64,000 nt of DNA from OLB9 sp041392785 (GTDB taxonomy: Bacteria; Bacteroidota; Bacteroidia; Chitinophagales; Saprospiraceae). How positions within the stretch are numbered: the first letter of the stretch is position 1; the number at the start of each line of letters is the position of its first letter. The notes below the pieces were generated by a model. The model did no database searches and had not been told where the DNA came from. It saw nothing but the letters and a program-made list of their open reading frames with translations. Of the stretch, positions 43,074 through 52,328 are shown piece by piece. The translations under genes and the position numbers were made by a program. Where the stretch lies: assembly GCA_041392785.1 (NCBI GenBank), contig JAWKLK010000003.1, positions 248,001 through 312,000 of the forward strand, read 5' to 3'.

Positions 43074-43721
43074 ATGATACATGTATTAATAGCAGATGAC
43101 CACACTATGTTTGTGGATGGCATTGAGTCTATCCTCAGTCCAGAGACTGACATCCAAGTGGTAGGTCGGTGTTACGCTGGTACAGATGTAGTACCTTTTT
43201 TAAAAAACCAAGAAGTAGATATTATCTTATTGGATGTGAATTTGCCTGGCCTTAGCGGAATAGAAGTATCAAAACTTATAACTTCTGAATTTCCAAATGT
43301 CAAAATACTTGCCATCTCTATGTTCAATGAAGAAAGCATCGTATCAGAAATTTTAAATAATGGAGCCAAAGGTTATATTTTAAAAAATACCGGTAGAGAT
43401 GAGTTACTCAAAGCTATTAAAACTATTGCTAATGGCGAATCTTACTTTTCACAAGAAGTGACGGAGACTATCATGAAAAGTTTGATGAACAAAAGAAAAT
43501 CATCATCCAAATCAGCACAGTTTTTCCCGAAATTATCTCGGAGGGAAAGAGAAGTATTAAAACTCATAGCTCAGGAATTTACAACACAAGAAATCGCTGA
43601 CTCCTTATATATAAGTCTTAAAACTGTAGAATCACACAGAAGTAGCCTTTTGAGTAAACTCAATGCGAGAAACAGCGTAGGATTAGTGAGAATTGCTCTA
43701 GAAAATAATTTATTGGAATGA
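43074..43721 (+). CDS. NarL/FixJ-family response regulator (orphan)
   Basis: This 215-aa protein has a receiver domain with acidic pair ADD (D9, D10) and phospho-acceptor Asp in IILLDVNLPG (about residue 58), the switch Lys in YILKNTG, and a LuxR-type HTH (LSRREREVLKLIAQEFTTQEIADSLYISLKTVESHRSSLL, about 150-190). No histidine kinase gene lies nearby, so its partner is encoded elsewhere. Confidence 0.9.
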   Translation: MIHVLIADDHTMFVDGIESILSPETDIQVVGRCYAGTDVVPFLKNQEVDIILLDVNLPGLSGIEVSKLITSEFPNVKILAISMFNEESIVSEILNNGAKGYILKNTGRDELLKAIKTIANGESYFSQEVTETIMKSLMNKRKSSSKSAQFFPKLSRREREVLKLIAQEFTTQEIADSLYISLKTVESHRSSLLSKLNARNSVGLVRIALENNLLE

Positions 43722-44071
43722 TAGAGGCTAATTAAATGAATTTCTACTATAACTAAATTGATGAAAAAGACATAAAAAGTTAAAACCAAAGCACACATTA
43801 TATTTTTCTACATATATGTTTATATAGCATCTCAATTTATAATGTTGATACATTATAGAAAATAAAATATATTAAATCAACTATTTCAAAAATTCATACA
43901 TTTGCACAATTAACTATATTAAATATATAAATTTTTTTTTAATATTTAAAATGTCAAAATTCCATATTTGTCAAAAAAGGAGTTTTTATCATCATTTTGA
44001 ATACATTTTTCAACTCTTTTGATTATAGAAAAACAAATTATTAAAAAATATCATATATTTTATTAAAAAAA
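43722..44071. other. AT-rich spacer before the division cluster
   Basis: This 350-bp stretch has no gene or clear hairpin. It separates the response regulator from the MraZ boxes. Confidence 0.4.
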
Positions 44072-44096
44072 GTAGGAAAAAGTGGGAGCTAGTGGT
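44072..44096 (+). promoter_or_regulatory. MraZ boxes (operator of the division cluster)
   Basis: Three repeats GTAGG, GTGGG and GTGGT begin at 44072, 44082 and 44092, exactly 10 bp apart. MraZ proteins bind tandem TGGGN-type repeats with this spacing upstream of mraZ. The boxes lie just upstream of the -7 element at 44107, so binding would block the promoter. Confidence 0.75.
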
Positions 44097-44106
44097 AAAT
44101 CTGTTA

Positions 44107-44114
44107 TACATTTG
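44107..44114 (+). promoter_or_regulatory. -7 element of the mraZ/division-cluster promoter
   Basis: TACATTTG matches TAnnTTTG. Transcription would start about 44121, upstream of GTG 44136 but downstream of the alternative GTG at 44082. Confidence 0.6.
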
Positions 44115-44135
44115 CTTCTGAAACCAACATATAGT

Positions 44136-44609
44136 GTGAGTAATTATCAGTTCACCGGAGAATTTGAATGTAGACTTGATGCCAAAGGTCGATTGAAATT
44201 GCCTACCGCAATTATCAAGAAGATGGGAGGCAACGAAAATCTCAAGTTTACTATCAATCGGGGTTTTGAAAAGCACTTAATGTTGTATCCCAATGACGTT
44301 TGGGAACAGAAATCCGTCGAGATAAACCAACTCAACATTTACAGTACAAAACAAAGGCAAGCAATTCGCTACTTTTACAGAGGCGCAACAGAGCTTGAAG
44401 TAGATGCCGCAGAGCGTATCAATATTCCTAACAGTTTATTGGAATACGCAGGAATAGACAAAGATGTCATACTATTTGCCTATAACAATCAGATCGAAGT
44501 CTGGTCAAAAGACATCTACAATTCACTGCTCGAAAGCGAACCGGAACATTCAGAAGAGATTGCCGAAATTATTGCTCAGGCTATCAGGCCAAAAGATCAT
44601 GATTTATAG
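44136..44609 (+). CDS. mraZ: Transcriptional regulator MraZ
   Basis: This 157-aa protein has two SpoVT/AbrB-like half domains (YQFTGEFECRLDAKGRLKLPTAI near residue 4; ATELEVDAAERINIPNSLLEYAGI near 88), each with the MraZ signature. It represses its own cluster through the boxes upstream. A longer frame begins with GTG at 44082, but that codon lies inside the MraZ boxes and upstream of the -7 element, so the GTG at 44136 is preferred. rsmH follows after 2 bp. Confidence 0.88.
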   Translation: MSNYQFTGEFECRLDAKGRLKLPTAIIKKMGGNENLKFTINRGFEKHLMLYPNDVWEQKSVEINQLNIYSTKQRQAIRYFYRGATELEVDAAERINIPNSLLEYAGIDKDVILFAYNNQIEVWSKDIYNSLLESEPEHSEEIAEIIAQAIRPKDHDL

Positions 44610-44611
44610 TC

Positions 44612-45520
44612 ATGAACTCGTATCATACATCTGTATTGCTTTATGAAAGTGTTGATTTATTGCAGATAAAGCCAGATGGTATTTATATAGATTGTACCAT
44701 GGGCGCAGGCGGACATACCCAAGCGATTTTAAACAAACTCACATCCAAAGGGCATGTGTATGCTTTTGATCAAGATTTAGACGCAGGAGCTAATGCTATC
44801 AATTCAGATAATCTGACGCTCATCCAATCTAATTTTAGGTATATTAAGCAGTTTTTGAAATTATATGGAGTTACACATGTTGATGGTATCATTGCAGACT
44901 TAGGAGTGTCATCTCACCAGTTTGATTTGCCCGAACGTGGGTTTTCGTACCGATTTGATGCACCATTGGATATGCGAATGAATACTAGAAGCCACTTCAA
45001 AGCATCTGATATCATTCAAACCTATTCTGAAGACAAACTTATCTATATCTTTAGTACCTATGGAGAAGTCAGAAACAGTAAAACACTGGCCAAGACTATC
45101 ATTCAAGTCAGATCTAGAATGTCCATTCACTCTACCAAATTATTGAATGAAGTGATAGAACCTTTGATCATCGGACCGAGACAAAAATATCTTGCTCAAG
45201 TATATCAAGCTTTGAGAATTGAAGTAAATCAAGAGTTGGAGTCACTGCAGCAGTTATTAATGGATGGGTATGAAGTGATTCGCCCAGGTGGCAGAATGGC
45301 AATTATAACTTTTCACAGCTTAGAAGATAGAATGGTGAAAAATGCCTTTAAATATGGAAATATAGAAGGCAAAATGCAACAAGATATGTATGGCAATATC
45401 TTCAGACCGTGGAAAATCATCAATAAAAATGTAATAACTCCATCCCAAGACGAACAAAAATCCAATCCCAGATCGAGTAGTGCAAAGTTAAGAGTAGCTG
45501 AAAAGATATCCCAAAGCTGA
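44612..45520 (+). CDS. rsmH: 16S rRNA m4C1402 methyltransferase RsmH
   Basis: This 302-aa protein methylates N4 of C1402 in 16S rRNA with S-adenosylmethionine. It has the N-terminal HTSVLLYESVDLL, the SAM loop CTMGAGGHTQAIL (about residues 27-39), GIIADLGVSSHQFD near 95, and C-terminal ITFHSLEDRMVKN and RSSSAKLRVAEK. The length fits the family (about 300-315). It is second in the cluster, as usual. Confidence 0.95.
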   Translation: MNSYHTSVLLYESVDLLQIKPDGIYIDCTMGAGGHTQAILNKLTSKGHVYAFDQDLDAGANAINSDNLTLIQSNFRYIKQFLKLYGVTHVDGIIADLGVSSHQFDLPERGFSYRFDAPLDMRMNTRSHFKASDIIQTYSEDKLIYIFSTYGEVRNSKTLAKTIIQVRSRMSIHSTKLLNEVIEPLIIGPRQKYLAQVYQALRIEVNQELESLQQLLMDGYEVIRPGGRMAIITFHSLEDRMVKNAFKYGNIEGKMQQDMYGNIFRPWKIINKNVITPSQDEQKSNPRSSSAKLRVAEKISQS

Positions 45521-45569
45521 GTAAGACGTAAAATGTTATTTATTTATTTAAAATTTTTATTTCCACCAT

Positions 45570-45890
45570 ATGACTAGTTTCCAGAATAAGAAAGCTACAC
45601 TTTTTAATCTGCGAAGCGTAGAGTGGATATTTTTTAACTTGCCATTTGTATGCTACTTGGCATTACTTGGAGTGGTGTATATATCTAATGCTCATGCTTA
45701 TGAAAAAGCACAGAGGAAGATAGTGACACTGAAAGAGGAAGTAAAGCAAACAAAATGGAGAGCCATGAATCTCCAGCAAGATGTGATGCATGGTAGCATA
45801 CAGTCGCAAGTTGAGAAGAAAGTAGAAGGTACAGGTTTAGTTCCAATGAATGAGCCCCCTTTAAAAATAGTGGCGGAAAAGAAAAAGTGA
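45570..45890 (+). CDS. ftsL: FtsL-like division protein
   Basis: This 106-aa bitopic protein has a short cytosolic N-terminus, one membrane helix (about residues 25-43) and a periplasmic coiled coil (about 47-72). The position between rsmH and ftsI and the topology define it as FtsL. Sequence similarity to FtsL families is always weak. It should form the FtsQLB-type scaffold of the divisome. Confidence 0.75.
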   Translation: MTSFQNKKATLFNLRSVEWIFFNLPFVCYLALLGVVYISNAHAYEKAQRKIVTLKEEVKQTKWRAMNLQQDVMHGSIQSQVEKKVEGTGLVPMNEPPLKIVAEKKK

Positions 45891-45900
45891 ATGAGAGTAG

Positions 45901-48015
45901 ATGGATAGGAAGAAGGAATTACTTTGGCGGGCGTATTTGGTGATGTTTGGATTCATCATCGCAACAGGTCTTATCCTATTCAAAATTTTCAATATTACAT
46001 TTATCGAAAGAGATAAATGGAAACAGCAAGGCGAAGCAAATGTACAATGGCGCATTGTTGACGCAGATCGTGGTAATATTTATGCTGAAGAGAGCAATTT
46101 ATTGGCCACATCACTACAGTTCTTTGAGGTTCGGATGGATTTAACCATGGTGAAAAATGACATCTTCAAAAAGGAAGTGGACTCATTGGCACTTTTCCTC
46201 AGTAATTTTAAAGAAGGTAACTCTTCTAAGACAAAGGAACAGTGGAAAAAAGACTTGATCTCTGCAAAAAATAAGGGGAATGGATACTTCTATATTGCTA
46301 AGGGCTTAGACATAGAAGCGTATAACAAACTCAAGAAAGCACCTATCCTAAAGTATGGTAAATACCGTGGTGGACTCATTGATGTGCGATACGGTAAAAG
46401 GGTCAAACCCTATAGAGAGCTTGCAAGCAGAACCATCGGTGTGGATCGAGAGAATGCTGACAGAATTGGTCTGGAAGGGTATTTCGATAAATTCCTTAAG
46501 GGTAAAACCGATAAAAGATTAATGAAGCGATTGCCCATTAATTTTGGTGAAAAAGATGTTTGGGTGCCAGTTTTTGACCCTTCTGAAAATGTCATCAGTA
46601 GAGGCAGTGATATCATTTCTACAATAAATGTGGATATGCAGGATATTGTACACCATGAATTATACGAAGGCATTTCTTCATTGAATGCAGAAGGAGGTGT
46701 CGCCATTTTAATGGAGACGAAAACAGGTGCAATAAAGGCAATTTCAAACCTTACAAGGGCTGAAGATGGATTTTATTATGAAATGTATAATCAAGCAGCA
46801 GGCAGATTGAGTGAGCCGGGATCTACAATGAAGTTAGCTACCATGTTAGCACTTATGGAAGATGGTCTTACAAATGTAGATACTGTGATAAACATCAATT
46901 ATGGTGTTCGTCAGTTTTCTGATCGAACCATGCATGACTCAGAAAAACATGGTAAGAAATATGCAACAATGCAGGAAATATTTGAAATTTCTTCCAATGT
47001 TGGCACAGCCGCTTTAGCAAATGATGTCTACAACTCTGTAGAAGGTCGTAAACGATGGATCAAAAGATTAAAACAATTTGGTCTTCATGAACCCACAGGG
47101 ATTGACATTTCCGGCGAAGCCACTCCAGAAATTAAAGATCCAGTGAAGAATAAAAATTCTTGGTATGGTACCACTATTCCCTGGATGGCCCACGGATATG
47201 AATTGATGATGACACCATTGCAAGTATTGAATTTCTATAATGCTGTTGCAAATAATGGCACCTTGATGAAACCCTATCTGGTATCTGAAATCAGAAATGG
47301 AGATGAAACAGTAAAAGTATTTGAACCCACTGCATTGATACATCAAATAGCTAAGCCAGAAAACATTAAAAAAGCAAGATTTATGATGGAAGGTGTGGTA
47401 CAAAGAGGCACTGCCAAAAGTATCAAGTCCAAATATCTCAATTTTGCAGGTAAAACCGGAACAGCTAGAACGAATTATGCCAATAGTAGTGAATATGCTA
47501 AATATAATGCAAGTTTTTGTGGATATTTTCCAGCTGAAAACCCGATGTACACAATGATTGTAGTCGTTTACGATCCCAAAAATGTGTATTATGGTGGAGC
47601 AGCTGCAGGTCCAATTTTTAAAAATGCGGCTGAAAAAGTATATGCACTCAAGACAAAACAAGCTAGATTGATTTCAGACTCTTTACAGGTTCTAGCTCAA
47701 TTGCCCATTGCGGCTGTTGGAAAAAGCATTGATTTTAAAAATATCTTTAAATCAATTGATATTAAGTCAGATATTAACACATCCAGTGAATGGGTGCAAG
47801 TAAAACCATCCGAAGGAACAATTCAATTTAATAAAAAAACCATCTCCAAATCTGTGGTACCAAATGTCATAGGTATGGGAGCGCGTGATGCGGTGTATTT
47901 ATTAGAACAGATTGGGCTAAAAGTAAAAATAAACGGTGCGGGGAAAGTTACGCACCAATCTATACAGCACGGTGTAAGTGCAAAGGGTCAGACGATTTAC
48001 TTGTCTTTGAGTTAA
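45901..48015 (+). CDS. ftsI: Division transpeptidase FtsI (PBP) with PASTA domain
   Basis: This 704-aa class B penicillin-binding protein has a membrane anchor (about 13-31), pedestal domain, and transpeptidase motifs S308-TMK311 (SEPGSTMKLA), S364-S-N366 and K518-TG. A C-terminal PASTA domain (VPNVIGMGARDAVYLLEQIGLKV, about 640-704) follows. It cross-links septal peptidoglycan with FtsW. The PASTA unit is common in Bacteroidota FtsI and absent from E. coli FtsI. It is 10 bp downstream of ftsL. Confidence 0.95.
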   Translation: MDRKKELLWRAYLVMFGFIIATGLILFKIFNITFIERDKWKQQGEANVQWRIVDADRGNIYAEESNLLATSLQFFEVRMDLTMVKNDIFKKEVDSLALFLSNFKEGNSSKTKEQWKKDLISAKNKGNGYFYIAKGLDIEAYNKLKKAPILKYGKYRGGLIDVRYGKRVKPYRELASRTIGVDRENADRIGLEGYFDKFLKGKTDKRLMKRLPINFGEKDVWVPVFDPSENVISRGSDIISTINVDMQDIVHHELYEGISSLNAEGGVAILMETKTGAIKAISNLTRAEDGFYYEMYNQAAGRLSEPGSTMKLATMLALMEDGLTNVDTVININYGVRQFSDRTMHDSEKHGKKYATMQEIFEISSNVGTAALANDVYNSVEGRKRWIKRLKQFGLHEPTGIDISGEATPEIKDPVKNKNSWYGTTIPWMAHGYELMMTPLQVLNFYNAVANNGTLMKPYLVSEIRNGDETVKVFEPTALIHQIAKPENIKKARFMMEGVVQRGTAKSIKSKYLNFAGKTGTARTNYANSSEYAKYNASFCGYFPAENPMYTMIVVVYDPKNVYYGGAAAGPIFKNAAEKVYALKTKQARLISDSLQVLAQLPIAAVGKSIDFKNIFKSIDIKSDINTSSEWVQVKPSEGTIQFNKKTISKSVVPNVIGMGARDAVYLLEQIGLKVKINGAGKVTHQSIQHGVSAKGQTIYLSLS

Positions 48016-48020
48016 CAAAA

Positions 48021-49490
48021 ATGAAGATCATGACCAAAAAGTTGTTTGAAATATTGCCTTTAGAGTTTAATGTGGCTATCAAGGGAGATGCAGAATCATG
48101 TGAAATATCAGATATTACAATTGATTCTAGATCGGTACAAAAAGGAAGTCTGTATGTCGCTCTGGTAGGAACCAAAACAGATGGTCATTCATTTATTGGT
48201 TCTGCTATCAAACAAGGTGCGATAGCTATTCTATGCGAAGAATTTCCAGAAACATTAGATTCACGAATTGTTTATGTCAAATCTTCGCAGGTAAGAGAAG
48301 TTTTGGGTCAAATGATGCATCAGTTTTATGATCGTCCTAGCGAATCTCTTACCCTGATAGGTGTAACTGGTACCAATGGGAAAACCACTGTGAGCACCCT
48401 TTTATACCAGCTTTTTTCAAAACTTGGACATATCTGCGGTTTAATTTCCACAGTGGAAGTTAAGATTGGAGACGAAATCTTGGAGAGTACTCACACTACA
48501 CCTGATGTAGTGAACTTACATAAACTGATTGCTAAAATGCGAGATGCGAAATGTAAATATGTATTCATGGAAGTGTCATCTCATGCTATTGACCAGAAGA
48601 GGATTCAAGGTCTACACTTTGAGATAGGACTTTTCACAAATATCTCCCATGACCATTTGGATTACCATCATACTATGTTAGAGTACATAAATGCCAAAAA
48701 AGCTTTTTTTGACGCATTGGATTCAGACAGTATGGTTATAACCAATATCGATGATAGAAATGGGGAAGTGATGGTGCAGAATACAAAAGCAAAAAAATAT
48801 ACCTACACACTGACAAATATTGCCGACTTCCGTACAAAGATAATCGAAGATACTTTAGATGGTTTACATCTCAAGATCAACGGAAAAGAAGCCTCCTTCA
48901 GAATGATTGGATCGTTTAATGCTTATAATTTGACTTTAGTATATGCTACTGCAGAGTTACTAGGTGTGACACCAGATGAAATACTTGCCAATCTTAGTAC
49001 CTTGAGAGGAGCTGAAGGAAGATTCGATCAAGTCATTGGCTCAATATCAAGAAAATATGGAATTGTAGATTATGCGCATACTCCTGACGCCTTACTTAAT
49101 GTTCTTAAGACCATCCATCATATCAAGCCAAACTCAGCGCGAATTGTAACTGTAGTTGGTTGTGGAGGAGATCGAGATAAAACAAAGCGTCCTGAAATGG
49201 CAAGAATTGCAGCCATATATTCAGACCACACCATGCTTACTTCTGATAATCCTAGGAATGAAAAACCGGAAAATATCATAGAAGATATGGAAAAGGGCAT
49301 TCCAGAAGAAAAAGCACAAAATGTTTTGGTGATGTTGGATAGACGTGCTGCAATACATACAGCATCATTGATTGCTCGTGAAGGCGATATTATACTTGTG
49401 GCTGGCAAAGGTCATGAGAAATACCAAGAAATAAAAGGGAAGAAGTTTCCTTTTGACGATAAAAAAATATTAGAATCCTTTTTAGGTTGA
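48021..49490 (+). CDS. murE: MurE, UDP-MurNAc-tripeptide synthetase (meso-DAP)
   Basis: This 489-aa ligase has ATP loop GVTGTNGKTT (about residue 113), HTTPDVVNLHKL and a C-terminal DNPRNEKP motif. DNPR is the signature of enzymes adding meso-diaminopimelate, so the peptidoglycan is of the DAP type. It starts 5 bp after ftsI. Confidence 0.95.
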   Translation: MKIMTKKLFEILPLEFNVAIKGDAESCEISDITIDSRSVQKGSLYVALVGTKTDGHSFIGSAIKQGAIAILCEEFPETLDSRIVYVKSSQVREVLGQMMHQFYDRPSESLTLIGVTGTNGKTTVSTLLYQLFSKLGHICGLISTVEVKIGDEILESTHTTPDVVNLHKLIAKMRDAKCKYVFMEVSSHAIDQKRIQGLHFEIGLFTNISHDHLDYHHTMLEYINAKKAFFDALDSDSMVITNIDDRNGEVMVQNTKAKKYTYTLTNIADFRTKIIEDTLDGLHLKINGKEASFRMIGSFNAYNLTLVYATAELLGVTPDEILANLSTLRGAEGRFDQVIGSISRKYGIVDYAHTPDALLNVLKTIHHIKPNSARIVTVVGCGGDRDKTKRPEMARIAAIYSDHTMLTSDNPRNEKPENIIEDMEKGIPEEKAQNVLVMLDRRAAIHTASLIAREGDIILVAGKGHEKYQEIKGKKFPFDDKKILESFLG

Positions 49491-49576
49491 TGTAAAATTG
49501 ATGGGTTGACACAAATTTACAGATTGAAGTTTTCTAATACAAAGATTTAGGTTCTATTATCATTCTCAGGTTGGTT

Positions 49577-49642
49577 TAACAGTTACAGCAGGAAAAATTT
49601 TGGGAAAAGTTTCAGGATTCCCTGCTGTACTGTTAGTTTTTT
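49577..49642 (+). terminator. Terminator-like hairpin inside the division cluster
   Basis: TAACAGTTACAGCAGG (49577-49592) pairs with CCTGCTGTACTGTTA (49621-49635) with one bulged T, followed by TTTTTT (49637-49642). It lies in the 242-bp murE-mraY gap, the only large gap of the cluster. Two further mutually exclusive hairpins follow (49656-49665 and 49663-49679). Confidence 0.7.
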
Positions 49643-49732
49643 ACTAATCGTACTTGTGGTACCACTGTCTGAATCAGTGTGAGAATTAACTGTCTTTTAT
49701 TAAAACAAATAAAGTTTATTTATATATAGCAA

Positions 49733-50998
49733 ATGTTGTACCATCTTTTTGAATATGTTGATAAGTATTACAATTTTCCAGGTTCTGGATTATATCAATA
49801 TATTACATTCAGAGCAGCATTGGCTATCATTCTATCTTTGACCATATCGATGGTTATTGGCAATAGGATAATCAGTTCTTTGAAACGTTTGCAAATTGGA
49901 GAGTCTGTCAGGGACCTTGGGCTAGATGGTCAGAAAGCCAAAGAAGGCACACCTACTATGGGTGGTGTGATAATTATCCTTGCAATTCTGATTCCAACAT
50001 TACTGCTTGCCAAACTCAATAATGTATATGTCCAACTGATGTTGTTTACAACTATTTGGTTAGGACTCATCGGTGGAGCGGATGATTATATTAAGGTATT
50101 CTTGAAAAACAAAGAAGGTTTAAGTGGTAAATTCAAGATATTTGGACAGATTTTTTTAGGACTAGTGGTGGGTATTACTATGTTACTTTCTGATGATGTA
50201 GTGGTAAGAATGACATTGGAAGAAGCAAAAGCAAGTGGGTATGAAATTGTAAAACAATACCAAACAGTGCTTCCCAAAGTTAATGATATCTCTAGAATGA
50301 CTGATATGGCCTATGTCAAAACCACTATGACCAATGTACCATTTCTCAAAAATAATCACTTTGATTATAAATCTATTGTAGGATTTATGGGCTCCAATGC
50401 AGGCCTTCTGCTTGGAATTATATTTACGCTAATTGTAGTTTTTATTGTCACTGCTGTATCTAATGCAGCAAACCTCACTGATGGAATAGATGGCTTGGCA
50501 TCAGGCACATCTGCTATAATTGGGGTTACTTTGGGGATATTTGCCTATGTCTCTGGTAATAATATCATTGCGGATTATCTCAAAGTCTTCTACCTACCCT
50601 ACTCTGCTGAATTAGTGATTTTTTCAGCAGGATTTATTGGAGCTTGTGTGGGATTTCTTTGGCATAATTCTTATCCAGCCAAGGTTTTTATGGGTGACAC
50701 AGGTAGTCTTACTATAGGAGGTATTATAGCAGTATTGGCTATTTTATTGCGCAAAGAACTACTTATTCCGATTTTTTGCGGAATATTTGTAGTAGAGAAT
50801 CTATCAGTAATTCTGCAAGTATCTTATTTTAAATATACAAAGAAAAAATATGGCGAAGGCAGACGGATATTCAAAATGTCGCCTTTACATCATCACTTTC
50901 AAAAAATTGGTATGCACGAATCCAAAATTGTGACAAGGTTTTGGATCGTAGGATTTATTCTTGCAGTTGTCAGCATCATCACATTAAAAATCCGCTAA
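49733..50998 (+). CDS. mraY: MraY, phospho-MurNAc-pentapeptide transferase
   Basis: This 421-aa multi-spanning enzyme makes lipid I on undecaprenyl phosphate. Signatures: GTPTMGGVIII (about residue 73), DDYIKVFLKN (about 116), NAANLTDGIDGLASG (about 243), MGDTGSLTIGG and PLHHHFQ. It is longer than E. coli MraY (360) because of an insertion around residues 145-210, common in Bacteroidota. Confidence 0.95.
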   Translation: MLYHLFEYVDKYYNFPGSGLYQYITFRAALAIILSLTISMVIGNRIISSLKRLQIGESVRDLGLDGQKAKEGTPTMGGVIIILAILIPTLLLAKLNNVYVQLMLFTTIWLGLIGGADDYIKVFLKNKEGLSGKFKIFGQIFLGLVVGITMLLSDDVVVRMTLEEAKASGYEIVKQYQTVLPKVNDISRMTDMAYVKTTMTNVPFLKNNHFDYKSIVGFMGSNAGLLLGIIFTLIVVFIVTAVSNAANLTDGIDGLASGTSAIIGVTLGIFAYVSGNNIIADYLKVFYLPYSAELVIFSAGFIGACVGFLWHNSYPAKVFMGDTGSLTIGGIIAVLAILLRKELLIPIFCGIFVVENLSVILQVSYFKYTKKKYGEGRRIFKMSPLHHHFQKIGMHESKIVTRFWIVGFILAVVSIITLKIR

Positions 50999-50999
50999 G

Positions 51000-52328
51000 A
51001 TGTATCAAAAAGTAGTCATACTAGGAGGCGGAGAAAGTGGAATAGGTGCTGCATTACTTGCTAAGAAAAATGGTATGGATGTTTTTGTATCTGATGCCGG
51101 TATTTTAAATCCTGTCCACAAAGACACATTGATTTCACACATGATTCCTTTTGAAGAAGGAGGTCATGATTTTAATAGGGTTTTGGTAACTGAGGTGGTT
51201 GTTAAGAGTCCCGGTGTTCCGGAACATGCTCCAATCCTTGGCATGTTAAAAGAAAAGGGTCGGAAAGTAATTTCTGAGATTGAATTTGGTCATTTATTTT
51301 ATTCCGGACTGACCATAGCTGTTACAGGCTCAAATGGGAAGACTACAACATCGGGACTCTTATACCACATACTGAAATCTGCAGGTAAAAATGTCGCCTT
51401 GGGTGGCAATTATGGCAAAAGTTATGCTCGAATTCTCGCTGAAGAATCACCAGAAATCATGGTTTTGGAAATTTCCAGTTTTCAGTTGGATGATATCGAA
51501 ACTTTCAAGCCGCACATTGCACTTTTACTGAATATTACACCTGATCATTTGGATAGATACGATTATCAAATGCGTAATTATGTGTCATCGAAATTCAGGA
51601 TTACTGAAAACCAAAATAAAAGTGATTATTTCATCTACAATGCAGATGATAAAGAAATCACATCCTATATCGCAGAAGGGCATCCAATCAATGCAAACAA
51701 AATTCAAATAACACAACAACAATATATCAATGGAATTTCATCAAAGGATGATTCCGGAAATTTTACTTTGACAATACAAGGAAAACACAATCTTTTCAAT
51801 GCTTGTGTTTCTGTAGAAGCTTGCCGGTTGCTTGGTTTGACCGAAGCAGAAATTCGAAAGGGCTTAGAGACATTTGTGAACTTGCCACACCGATTAGAAT
51901 CTGTCGGCATAATACGCGGTGTAGAATTTATCAATGACAGCAAAGCCACCAATGTAGATTCTGTTTTTTACGCACTTGATGCCATGCAAAAACCTACTAT
52001 CTGGGTAGCAGGCGGAACAGACAAAGGTAATGACTATAGTGTGCTTATGCCACTTGTGCAACAAAAAGTAAAAGCTCTTATTTGCTTAGGGGTGGATAAT
52101 TCAAAGTTATTCTCTGCCTTTTCAAAAGATCTTCAACACATTGTAGAAACGCACAGTGTGCACGAAGTTATTAGTAGGGCACTTAGTATAGCACAAGAGG
52201 GAGATGTGGTATTACTTTCACCAGCATGTGCTAGCTTCGACCTGTTTAAAAATTATATGGATCGAGGCGATCAATTTAGAAATGCAGTTCAATCTTATAA
52301 ACAAAATTTAGAAACCATTGAATCTTAG
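51000..52328 (+). CDS. murD: MurD, UDP-MurNAc-Ala-D-Glu ligase
   Basis: This 442-aa ligase adds D-glutamate to UDP-MurNAc-L-Ala. It has N-terminal Rossmann-like GGGESGIGAA, ATP loop VTGSNGKTTTSG (about 110), LEISSFQLDD (about 155), NDSKATNVDS and VLLSPACASFD at the C-terminus. It starts 1 bp after mraY and overlaps ftsW. Confidence 0.95.
   Translation: MYQKVVILGGGESGIGAALLAKKNGMDVFVSDAGILNPVHKDTLISHMIPFEEGGHDFNRVLVTEVVVKSPGVPEHAPILGMLKEKGRKVISEIEFGHLFYSGLTIAVTGSNGKTTTSGLLYHILKSAGKNVALGGNYGKSYARILAEESPEIMVLEISSFQLDDIETFKPHIALLLNITPDHLDRYDYQMRNYVSSKFRITENQNKSDYFIYNADDKEITSYIAEGHPINANKIQITQQQYINGISSKDDSGNFTLTIQGKHNLFNACVSVEACRLLGLTEAEIRKGLETFVNLPHRLESVGIIRGVEFINDSKATNVDSVFYALDAMQKPTIWVAGGTDKGNDYSVLMPLVQQKVKALICLGVDNSKLFSAFSKDLQHIVETHSVHEVISRALSIAQEGDVVLLSPACASFDLFKNYMDRGDQFRNAVQSYKQNLETIES

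Noticed and set aside
44082..44135. Longer mraZ N-terminus starting at GTG 44082
   Set aside because: The codon is inside the MraZ boxes and upstream of the -7 element, and the extra 18 residues are not like any MraZ.
49560..49690. Integron-type boundary in the murE-mraY gap
   Set aside because: It has a perfect long stem directly followed by a T-tract and no GTTRT core before mraY, so a terminator/attenuator explains it better.
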